DNA of 64,000 nucleotides from Pseudomonas schmalbachii. GTDB taxonomy: Bacteria > Pseudomonadota > Gammaproteobacteria > Pseudomonadales > Pseudomonadaceae. The DNA is taken from assembly GCF_017589465.1 (NCBI RefSeq), contig NZ_JAELYA010000007.1:248001-312000 (forward strand), written 5' to 3'. A program made the position numbers and the translations under genes. Under the pieces are notes generated by a model that ran no database searches, had not been told where the DNA came from, and was given only the letters and a program-made list of their open reading frames with translations. Below are positions 57,041 through 64,000 of this stretch, piece after piece; the stretch's first letter is position 1; the number at the start of each line of letters is the position of its first letter.

Positions 57041-60000
57041 ATGTTTGAAAAACTCCTGATCGCCAACCGCGGCGCCATCGCCTGCCGCATCCTGCGTACT
57101 CTTCATGAATTGCGCGTAGGCGGCGTCGCCGTCTACTCCGAAGCCGACGCCGCCAGCCTGCACATCCAGCAGGCCGACGAAGCCTTCAGCCTCGGCGAAG
57201 GCCCCACCGCCAGCACTTATCTGGTGGTCGACAAGATTCTCGCCGCCGCCCGCGAAAGCGGCGCCACCGCGATCCACCCTGGCTACGGCTTCCTCTCAGA
57301 GAACGCCGCCTTCGCCGAGGCCTGCGAAGCCGCCGGTATCGCCTTCGTCGGCCCGACGCCGGAGCAGCTGCGCGTATTCGGCCTCAAGCACACCGCCCGC
57401 GCCCTCGCCAAACAGCACGGCGTACCGATGCTGGAAGGCACCGAACTGCTGGAAAACCTCGACGCGGCACTCAAGGCCGGTGAGCAGGTCGGCTACCCGG
57501 TGATGCTGAAAAGCACTGCCGGCGGTGGCGGCATCGGCATGCGCGTGTGCCGTTCGGCGGCGGAGCTGAGCGATGCCTTCGAAGCGGTGAAGCGCCTAGG
57601 GCAGAACAACTTCAGCGATGCCGGCGTGTTCATCGAGAAGTACATCCAGCGCGCCCGCCATCTGGAAGTGCAGGTGTTCGGCGACGGCCGTGGCGAGGTG
57701 ATCGCCCTCGGCGTGCGCGACTGCTCGGTGCAGCGGCGCAACCAGAAGGTGCTGGAGGAAACCCCGGCACCGAACCTGCCGGCCGGCATGGCCGAAGAAC
57801 TCTGCGCGGCGGCGATCAAGCTGGCGAAGGCGGTCAGCTACCGCAGCGCCGGCACCGTCGAGTTCGTCTACGACAGCGAGGCCGAGCGCTTCTACTTCCT
57901 CGAAGTGAACACCCGCCTGCAGGTCGAGCATGGCGTTACCGAACAGGTGTGGGGCGTCGACCTGGTGCGCTGGATGATCGAACTGGCCGCCGGCGACCTG
58001 CCGCCGCTGGCCGAACTGGCAGCCAACCTGAAACCCGCTGGCCATGCGATCCAGGCGCGCCTCTACGCGGAAGACCCGGGCCGCGACTTCCAGCCCTGCC
58101 CCGGCCTGCTCACCGCCGTGCAATTCCCGCCTGCCGATGGCAAGGCGCTGCGCATCGACACCTGGGTCGAGGCCGGCTGCGAGATTCCGCCGTTCTTCGA
58201 TCCGATGATCGCCAAGCTGATCGCCTGGGCGCCGACCCGCAGCGACGCCAGTGCGGCGCTGGACAAGGCGCTGGCCGACAGCCTGCTCTACGGCGTGGAA
58301 TGCAACCGCGACTACCTGCGGCAGATTCTCGCCGATGCGCCCTTCGCCAGCGGTTCGCCCTGGACCCGCTGCCTGGAGAACCTGCGCTACCACGCGACGA
58401 CTTTCGAGGTGCTGTCCGCCGGCACCCAGACCACGGTGCAGGACTATCCCGGACGCCTCGGTTACTGGGCGGTGGGCGTGCCGCCGTCGGGTCCGATGGA
58501 TGATCGCGCGCTGCGCCTGGGCAATCGCCTGCTGGGCAACGAGGAAGGCGCCGCCGCGCTGGAAATCACCATGAGCGGCCCGACCCTGCGTTTCAACACC
58601 GATGCCGTGGTGGCCGTGACCGGCGCGCCGATTCCGTTGAGCCTGGATGGGGTCGCGCAGCCGATGAATGCCGCGCTGTTCGTCCCGGCCGGCTCCACCC
58701 TGAGCCTGGGCACAATCGCCGGCGCCGGCGCGCGCAGCTACCTGTGCCTGCGCGGCGGCATCCAGCTGCCGGACTATCTGGGCAGCAAGAGCACCTTCAC
58801 CCTCGGCCAGTTCGGCGGCCACGGCGGCCGCGCCCTGCGTGCCGGCGACGTGCTGCATCTGCCGGCGCTGGAGAACGCCAAAGCCGGCGCCAGCCTGCCC
58901 GCCGAACTCTGCGAACCGCTGCCGGCGCTGCGCCGCATCCGCGTGATCTACGGTCCGCATGGCGCGCCGGAATACTTCACCCCGGCGTATATCGAAACCT
59001 TCTTCGCCACCGACTGGGAAGTGCACTTCAACTCCAGCCGCACCGGCGTGCGCCTGATCGGCCCGAAGCCGGAATGGGTGCGCGACAGCGGCGGCGAGGC
59101 GGGCCTGCATCCGTCGAACATCCATGACAACCCCTATGCCATCGGCGCGGTGGACTTCACCGGCGACATGCCGGTCATCCTCGGCCCGGACGGCCCGAGC
59201 CTGGGCGGCTTCGTCTGCCCGGTGACGGTGATCGAGGCGGACCTGTGGCAGTTGGGGCAGTTGAAGGCGGGGGACAAGGTGCGCTTCGAGGCGGTGGATA
59301 TCGCCACGGCGCGGGAATTGGCGAAGGGGCGGAAGTCCGAGCTGGACCTAACACCCTCACCCCCCGCCCTCTCCCAGAGGGAGAGGGGGCTGTCCGGAGT
59401 CGCCGGGGAATACGGAGTTTCCACCTGCACCGTAGAGCCCCCTCTCCCTCCGGGAGAGGGTTGGGGTGAGGGCCGCCCAACGCCCATCGTTCTGGACATA
59501 GGCCAGGCCGACACCCGCCTGGTCGCCCGCCTCTCCGGCGACACCCACCTGCTGCTGGAAATCGGCCAGCCGGAGCTGGACCTGGTCCTGCGCTTCCGCG
59601 CCCATGCCCTGATGCAGGCGCTGGAAGCAAAGAACCTCGCCGGCGTGATCGACCTGACGCCGGGCATCCGCTCCCTGCAAGTCCACTACCAGCCGGAAAC
59701 CCTGCCGCTGCAGACGCTGCTCGATATCGTCGCCGGCCTCTGGGACGCGGTGTGCGCCGCGAAGGATCTCAAGGTCCCCTCCCGCATCGTCCACCTGCCG
59801 CTGTCCTGGGACGATCCGGCCTGCCAGCTGGCCATCGAGAAGTACATGACCACGGTGCGCAAGGACGCGCCCTGGTGCCCGAGCAACCTGGAGTTCATCC
59901 GCCGCATCAACGACCTGCCGAATCTCGACGAGGTCCACCGCACCGTGTTCGCCGCCAGCTATCTGGTGATGGGCCTGGGCGACGTCTACCTCGGCGCGCC

Positions 60001-60727
60001 GGTCGCCACGCCGCTGGACCCGCGCCACCGGCTGGTCACCACCAAGTACAACCCGGCGCGCACCTGGACGGCGGAGAACTCGGTGGGCATCGGCGGCGCC
60101 TACATGTGCGTGTACGGCATGGAAGGTCCCGGCGGCTACCAGTTCGTCGGCCGCACCCTGCAGATGTGGAATCGCTACCGCGCGGTCGAGGCGTTCGGCG
60201 GCAAGCCGTGGCTGCTGCGCTTCTTCGACCAGATCCGCTTCTACCCGGTAAGCGCCGACGAACTGCTGCGCATCCGCCGCGACTTCCCGCTCGGCCGTTA
60301 TCCGCTGCGCATCGAGGAAAGCGAGCTGTGCCTGGCCGACTACCAGGCGTTCCTCACGGAGGAAACGGAAGGCATCGCCGCTTTCCGCAACCAACAGCAG
60401 GCCGCGTTCAACGCCGAGCGCGAACGCTGGGTCACCTCGGGACAGGCGCATTTCGAGAGCGACGACGTGGCCCCGGAACTCGGCGACGACGCTCCGCTCG
60501 GCGACGGCCAGCACGCCATCGAAAGCCATATCGCCGGGAATCTGTGGCAGGTGCAGGTGGAGGAAGGCGCCAGCGTGAAGGCCGGCGATATCCTGGTGAT
60601 CCTCGAGTCGATGAAGATGGAAATCCCCCTCACCGCGCCACGCGACGGGGTGATCCGCGAGGTGCGCGTACAGCCCGGTTCGCCGGTGCGGGCGGGGCAG
60701 CGTGTAGTGGTGATGGAAGAAGCCTGA
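57041..60727 (+). CDS. Guanidine carboxylase (annotated as urea carboxylase) with repeat-derived insert
   Basis: A 1228-residue biotin enzyme. Domains in order: biotin carboxylase (1 to about 445, with FEKLLIANRGAIACRILRT, ATP loop KSTAGGGGIGMR and EVNTRLQVEH), AHS2/KipA-like (about 465-760), AHS1/KipI-like (about 815-1060), and the biotinyl domain with Lys1192 in ESMKME. It carboxylates guanidine (and urea in relatives) using ATP and bicarbonate. Residues about 772-811 come from an interspersed repeat that reads through in frame, and lengthen the linker between AHS2 and AHS1. No allophanate hydrolase gene follows. Confidence 0.92.
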   Translation: MFEKLLIANRGAIACRILRTLHELRVGGVAVYSEADAASLHIQQADEAFSLGEGPTASTYLVVDKILAAARESGATAIHPGYGFLSENAAFAEACEAAGIAFVGPTPEQLRVFGLKHTARALAKQHGVPMLEGTELLENLDAALKAGEQVGYPVMLKSTAGGGGIGMRVCRSAAELSDAFEAVKRLGQNNFSDAGVFIEKYIQRARHLEVQVFGDGRGEVIALGVRDCSVQRRNQKVLEETPAPNLPAGMAEELCAAAIKLAKAVSYRSAGTVEFVYDSEAERFYFLEVNTRLQVEHGVTEQVWGVDLVRWMIELAAGDLPPLAELAANLKPAGHAIQARLYAEDPGRDFQPCPGLLTAVQFPPADGKALRIDTWVEAGCEIPPFFDPMIAKLIAWAPTRSDASAALDKALADSLLYGVECNRDYLRQILADAPFASGSPWTRCLENLRYHATTFEVLSAGTQTTVQDYPGRLGYWAVGVPPSGPMDDRALRLGNRLLGNEEGAAALEITMSGPTLRFNTDAVVAVTGAPIPLSLDGVAQPMNAALFVPAGSTLSLGTIAGAGARSYLCLRGGIQLPDYLGSKSTFTLGQFGGHGGRALRAGDVLHLPALENAKAGASLPAELCEPLPALRRIRVIYGPHGAPEYFTPAYIETFFATDWEVHFNSSRTGVRLIGPKPEWVRDSGGEAGLHPSNIHDNPYAIGAVDFTGDMPVILGPDGPSLGGFVCPVTVIEADLWQLGQLKAGDKVRFEAVDIATARELAKGRKSELDLTPSPPALSQRERGLSGVAGEYGVSTCTVEPPLPPGEGWGEGRPTPIVLDIGQADTRLVARLSGDTHLLLEIGQPELDLVLRFRAHALMQALEAKNLAGVIDLTPGIRSLQVHYQPETLPLQTLLDIVAGLWDAVCAAKDLKVPSRIVHLPLSWDDPACQLAIEKYMTTVRKDAPWCPSNLEFIRRINDLPNLDEVHRTVFAASYLVMGLGDVYLGAPVATPLDPRHRLVTTKYNPARTWTAENSVGIGGAYMCVYGMEGPGGYQFVGRTLQMWNRYRAVEAFGGKPWLLRFFDQIRFYPVSADELLRIRRDFPLGRYPLRIEESELCLADYQAFLTEETEGIAAFRNQQQAAFNAERERWVTSGQAHFESDDVAPELGDDAPLGDGQHAIESHIAGNLWQVQVEEGASVKAGDILVILESMKMEIPLTAPRDGVIREVRVQPGSPVRAGQRVVVMEEA
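59354..59472. repeat. Interspersed repeat inserted inside the carboxylase gene
   Basis: A 119-bp inverted unit from CCCTCACCCCCCGCCCTCTC to GGAGAGGGTTGGGGTGAGGG, the same family as 42854-42973. It encodes TPSPPALSQRERG on entry and PPLPPGEGWGEG on exit with no stop in this frame. Confidence 0.93.
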
Positions 60728-60745
60728 TTCGCGAGTACCGTGACC

Positions 60746-60823
60746 GTAGGATGGGTTGAGCTTGCGATACCCATCATTCGTGTGGCGAAGGCGATGGGTA
60801 TCGCTTCGCTCAACCCATCCTAC
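60746..60823. repeat. Interspersed palindromic repeat (GTAGGATGGG type)
   Basis: GTAGGATGGGTTGAGCTTGC to TTCGCTCAACCCATCCTAC with inner CGATACCCATC / GATGGGTATCG, 19 bases after the carboxylase stop. Confidence 0.92.
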
Positions 60824-60903
60824 GATCCCACGGTCCGAAAGCCCTTGCAGCGAGGCGCAGAGCGCTCCACCCTATGCGCCCCGCGCAATCACCCGCCACC
60901 GAC

Positions 60904-61113
60904 ATGAGCGACACCCTCGACCCCACCCGCTGCCCGCTCTGCGGCCAGAGCAACCGCTGCACCCAGGCCGATCCCGAGCGCCAGGGCGAGTCGTGCTGGT
61001 GTTTCGAGGCCCGTGTCGATCCCGCCGCGCTGGAACGTATTTCACCCGAGCAGCGCAACCGGACCTGCCTGTGCCCGCGCTGCGCCGCCAATCTGCCGCC
61101 CGAAAACGACTGA
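60904..61113 (+). CDS. CWC-type cysteine-rich small protein
   Basis: A 69-residue protein with seven cysteines in the pattern CPLCGQSNRC...CWCF...CLCPRC, a probable zinc-binding CWC (cysteine-rich) family protein. ATG 60904 is chosen from family appearance; the ribosome site is weak and an in-frame ATG ten codons upstream is possible. The stop overlaps the rsuA start (TGATG), so it is translationally coupled to that gene. Function unknown. Confidence 0.78.
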   Translation: MSDTLDPTRCPLCGQSNRCTQADPERQGESCWCFEARVDPAALERISPEQRNRTCLCPRCAANLPPEND

Positions 61114-61808
61114 TGCGCCTCGACCGCTTCCTCGCCAATCTGCCGCATCTCAACCGCCAGGACGCCCTCCGCGCCCTGGCGGAAGGCCGTGTGCGGGTGG
61201 ATGGCGAAGCGGTGCGCGATGCTCGCCACGAAGTACGCGAGTTCAGCCGCGTCGAACTGGACGGCGAAACGCTGCAGGCTGGCAAGCCGGCGCGCTACTT
61301 CATGCTGCACAAACCGCAGGGCTGCGTCAGCGCCACCCGCGACGCCGAGCACCGCACCGTATTCGACCTGCTCGACGAGCCGGACAAGCACGAACTGCAC
61401 ATCGGCGGCCGGCTCGACTACAACACCACCGGTCTGCTGCTGATCACCAACGACGGCCAGTGGTCGCGGCGCATGACCCTGCCGGGGCGCAAGCTGCCAA
61501 AGGTGTATTACGTCGAGACCGAAGATCCAATCGAGGCGCACTACGCGGACACCTTCGCCCAGGGCCTGTACTTCCGCTTCGAAGACCTCACCACCCTCCC
61601 CGCGCAACTGGACATCCTCGCCCCGCGCGCGGCGCGGCTGACCCTGCACGAAGGCCGCTACCACCAGGTCAAGCGCATGTTCGGCCACTTCCAGAACAAG
61701 GTGACGCGCCTGCACCGCGAAAGCATGGGCAGCCTGCGCCTCGACCCGGCCCTGGCGCCCGGACAATACCGGTCCCTGACCGCCGCGGAAATCAACGCTC
61801 TCGGCTGA
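61113..61808 (+). CDS. rsuA: 16S rRNA pseudouridine(516) synthase
   Basis: A 231-residue RsuA-type enzyme: N-terminal S4 domain (MRLDRFLANLPHLNRQDALR), then the pseudouridine synthase domain with catalytic Asp102 in GGRLDYNTTGLLL and the family end EGRYHQVKRMFGHF. It resembles E. coli RsuA over its full length. RsuA makes U516 pseudouridine in 16S rRNA. Confidence 0.92.
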   Translation: MRLDRFLANLPHLNRQDALRALAEGRVRVDGEAVRDARHEVREFSRVELDGETLQAGKPARYFMLHKPQGCVSATRDAEHRTVFDLLDEPDKHELHIGGRLDYNTTGLLLITNDGQWSRRMTLPGRKLPKVYYVETEDPIEAHYADTFAQGLYFRFEDLTTLPAQLDILAPRAARLTLHEGRYHQVKRMFGHFQNKVTRLHRESMGSLRLDPALAPGQYRSLTAAEINALG

Positions 61809-61816
61809 CAGCCCCT

Positions 61817-61982
61817 GTAGGAGCGCGCCATGCGCGCGACATCGGCGGCGCCGGAATTTCGCGGGCATGGCCCGCTCCTACAAGGTGCGGCAAGCCGTAG
61901 GGTGGAAAACGGCGAAGCCTTTTCCACCGCCCATTTCGAATCACGAAAGGCGGTGGACAAGCGGAGCGTTGTCCACCCTGCG
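61817..61982. repeat. Two interspersed palindromic repeats after rsuA
   Basis: The first is GTAGGAGCGCGCCATGCGCGC to GCGGGCATGGCCCGCTCCTAC (61817-61881). The second starts GTAGGGTGGAAAACGGCG and ends GTCCACCCTGCG (61897-61982). The first begins nine bases after the rsuA stop. Confidence 0.85.
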
Positions 61983-62065
61983 CCGGGGCCGAAGTCGGAT
62001 AGTTTGCAGAGTCACAACTCGCAGTTAAGCTGCCTTAACAACCGCGCCCCGCAGGACAGGTGACG

Positions 62066-63112
62066 ATGAAGAGATTGCTGACCGCTCTGGCCTTCGGACT
62101 GGCTGCCAGCCTGGCCGTTGCCTCGCCGAACAAGGCCTCGCCCCTCAGCGACCTGCGCAAGGCCGTGAAGTCGCTGAAGCCCGGGCAATACCTGTGGTAT
62201 CCGGAAATCTCCCCGCAGGGCCCGGTCACCCTGGTGGTCAGCCTCACCGAGCAGCGCGTGTTCGTCTATCGCAACGGCATCGCCATCGGCATCGCCACGG
62301 TCAGCACCGGCAAGAAGGGCAAGGACACCCCGACCGGGGTGTTCACCATCCTGCAGAAGAAGGTCGAGTACCGCTCCAACCTCTACAACGACGCACCGAT
62401 GCCCTACATGCAGCGCCTGACCTGGGACGGCATTGCCCTGCATGCCGGCAACCTGCCCGGCTATCCCGCCTCCCACGGCTGCATCCGCCTGCCGCTGGCC
62501 TTCGCCAAGAAGCTCTACGCGGTCACCGGCTTCAGTTCGACCACGGTGATCATTTCCGATGCCACCAGTTCGCCGGTGGAGGTCTATCATCCCGGCCTGC
62601 TCGCCCCGACCGTCAGCGATGGCCGGCCGGGCGGTCCGCACACTTCTCCGATAGAGCCATTCTGGAGCGATCCCGGTGCCGAGCAGGGCCCGCTGTCCGT
62701 GCTGATCAGCCGTGCCGACCACCGCGCCTACGTCTATCGGGGCGGCATCCAGATCGGTTCGGCGCCGGTGGCCTTCGACAATCCGCAGGAGAAGACCGGT
62801 GTAGCGGCCTTCTCCCTGCTGCAGAAGCCCGGCCCGGAACAGATCGACAGCGACAATCCTGTACTACGCTGGACAACAGTGCAGGTGAGCAATCCGGAGC
62901 ACGGTTTGTCGCCTGCGGAGCAGCTCGGCAAGTTCAGCATGGACCGCCAGTTCCTGCGTTCCCTGCTGATGGCGATGGATATCGGAAGCACCCTGGTGAT
63001 CACCGACCTGCCATCGATCCGCGAGATGCGCAGCAATCCTGATTTCACGGTCATCAGCACGAATAACCGACCAGTGACGCAGGAAACGGTTAAAAATCAA
63101 GCAGCGGACTGA
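62066..63112 (+). CDS. L,D-transpeptidase (YkuD domain)
   Basis: A 348-residue exported enzyme with a signal peptide (1 to about 20, ...ASLAVAS). The YkuD domain (about 50-160) holds the catalytic HAGNLPGYPASHGCIRLP with Cys139 and its upstream His. The C-terminal half repeats YkuD-like elements (ISRADHRAYVYRGGIQIG) but lacks a cysteine motif, so it appears to be a degenerate second copy. Expected role: 3-3 peptidoglycan cross-links or attachment of proteins. A GTG two codons earlier is an alternative start. Confidence 0.9.
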   Translation: MKRLLTALAFGLAASLAVASPNKASPLSDLRKAVKSLKPGQYLWYPEISPQGPVTLVVSLTEQRVFVYRNGIAIGIATVSTGKKGKDTPTGVFTILQKKVEYRSNLYNDAPMPYMQRLTWDGIALHAGNLPGYPASHGCIRLPLAFAKKLYAVTGFSSTTVIISDATSSPVEVYHPGLLAPTVSDGRPGGPHTSPIEPFWSDPGAEQGPLSVLISRADHRAYVYRGGIQIGSAPVAFDNPQEKTGVAAFSLLQKPGPEQIDSDNPVLRWTTVQVSNPEHGLSPAEQLGKFSMDRQFLRSLLMAMDIGSTLVITDLPSIREMRSNPDFTVISTNNRPVTQETVKNQAAD

Positions 63113-63180
63113 TCAAAAATCACGCACAATGCTTCACTTCCCTGAAAAAACCACACGAACTCCATGGGAACGTTGCATTC

Positions 63181-63921
63181 ATGCCGACAATCAGAAAATT
63201 TTGGGGGATCTTCCGGATCACCATCGCCAGCGCCGCGCTCTTCAGTCTCGGCGGCTGGAAAGCGGCGCACGCCGGCCAACTGCCGAGCGCCGAGGAACTG
63301 CATCGCCTGGCGCCGGCCAGCAGCCTCTCCGCCCTGCGCCTGGCGCTGAACGCCTACCAGTGCGCGAGCGCCCGCCTCGGCGGTTCCGATGAGCTGCTGA
63401 CCGTCATCGACTACTCGAAACCGTCCCGCGACAAACGCCTGTGGGTGTTCGACCTGCGCCAGCGCAAGTTGCTCTTCGAGGAGTGGGTGACCCACGGCAA
63501 GAACAGCGGCGACGACCTGGCCACCTCGTTCTCCAACCGGGTGAACAGCTACCAGTCGTCCATCGGGCTGTACCAGACCGGCGAGACCTATCGCGGCAAG
63601 CATGGCCGCTCGCTGCGCCTGCAGGGCCTGGAACCGGGCTTCAACGACAACAGCATGGACCGCGCCATCGTCATGCACGCCGCCGCCTATGCCGATCCGA
63701 AAGTCGTGCCCGCCCTCGGCCGGCTCGGCCGCAGCGAGGGTTGCCCAGCGGTGCGTCCGGCGGTCGCGCAGAGGCTGATCGATACGCTGCAGAACGGCAG
63801 CTACGTATTCGCCTACTACCCGCAGAAGGACTGGCTGAAAACCTCGCAATTCCTCGCCGGCAGCAGTTGCTCGGTGATGGCGCGCAACAGCACCCTGTCC
63901 CCCGACCTCGCTCGTCGCTGA
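63181..63921 (+). CDS. YkuD_2-family murein L,D-transpeptidase-like protein
   Basis: A 246-residue exported protein: signal peptide 1 to about 31 (ends AAHA). The catalytic-domain signature is LGRLGRSEGCPAVRP with Cys188 and histidine in MHAAAYADP. It lies 68 bases after the previous gene. A palindromic repeat follows. Confidence 0.88.
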   Translation: MPTIRKFWGIFRITIASAALFSLGGWKAAHAGQLPSAEELHRLAPASSLSALRLALNAYQCASARLGGSDELLTVIDYSKPSRDKRLWVFDLRQRKLLFEEWVTHGKNSGDDLATSFSNRVNSYQSSIGLYQTGETYRGKHGRSLRLQGLEPGFNDNSMDRAIVMHAAAYADPKVVPALGRLGRSEGCPAVRPAVAQRLIDTLQNGSYVFAYYPQKDWLKTSQFLAGSSCSVMARNSTLSPDLARR

Positions 63922-63945
63922 AAGGCGGCGGGTGCGTATCGGTAT

Positions 63946-64000
63946 GTAGGGCGGGTGCAACCCGCCAATCCGTGGGCGTGATGGCGGGTTTCACCCGCCC
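63946..64000. repeat. Interspersed palindromic repeat (GTAGGGCGGG type), cut by window end
   Basis: Starts GTAGGGCGGGTGCAACCCGCC, and the right arm GGCGGGTTTCACCCGCCC reaches the window edge. Confidence 0.9.

Overview
The window is about 64 kb of GC-rich DNA from a Pseudomonas chromosome of the P. aeruginosa / P. nitroreducens-citronellolis lineage. The protein sequences (OprL, TolQ, AspRS, OprD) and the gene order over the first 34.7 kb closely follow what I recall of P. aeruginosa PAO1 (PA1014 down to PA0948). I see no rRNA, CRISPR array, prophage or intact transposase.

Part A, 1-34.7 kb, is conserved core. It opens with the tail of a GreA/B-like gene, a MASE2-GGDEF diguanylate cyclase and tRNA-Ser(CGA). 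Next come purC, an MBL hydrolase, bamC and dapA on the minus strand, then gcvR-like and bcp on the plus strand, perM and a TusA-like gene on the minus strand, a BepA-like protease, nadA, tRNA-Lys(UUU), and queE-queC. A long minus-strand block follows: yebC/pmpR, ruvCAB, ybgC, tolQRAB, oprL and cpoB. Beyond it lie aspS, an FmdB-like zinc ribbon, a Dps-like ferritin, a membrane/cold-shock fusion protein, slyX, a HIT protein, an OprD porin, a PaaI-type thioesterase, proS, lipoproteins, acylphosphatase, a TlpA-like thioredoxin, a YihY protein, an ArsC-like protein, wrbA and a DUF2069 protein. The pqsABCDE-phnAB-mvfR block that sits beside nadA in PAO1 is absent here.

Part B, 34.7-52 kb, starts at a synteny junction marked by an exact-period 187-bp tandem duplication. 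It holds a tricarboxylate (citrate-type) uptake locus: tctDE two-component genes divergent from opdH-tctCBA and an AbrB-family gene. Four 11-bp-spaced repeats lie in the control region. After ung, an HDOD gene and an AraC-type regulator comes a five-gene valine/isobutyrate catabolic set (acyl-CoA dehydrogenase, enoyl-CoA hydratase, 3-hydroxyisobutyryl-CoA hydrolase, 3-hydroxyisobutyrate dehydrogenase, methylmalonate-semialdehyde dehydrogenase). Two 17-bp AraC-like direct repeats abut its promoter.

Part C, 52-61 kb, is a guanidine-assimilation operon: a sigma-54-type promoter, a guanidine-I (ykkC) riboswitch, an ABC transporter, two DUF1989 carboxyguanidine deiminase subunits, and a biotin carboxylase usually labelled urea carboxylase. 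The carboxylase carries an in-frame interspersed-repeat insertion, and no allophanate hydrolase is adjacent. Part D has a CWC-type Cys-rich protein, rsuA and two L,D-transpeptidase-type proteins.

Several families of interspersed palindromic repeats crowd Parts B-D, typically starting a few bases after a stop codon. I found none in Part A.
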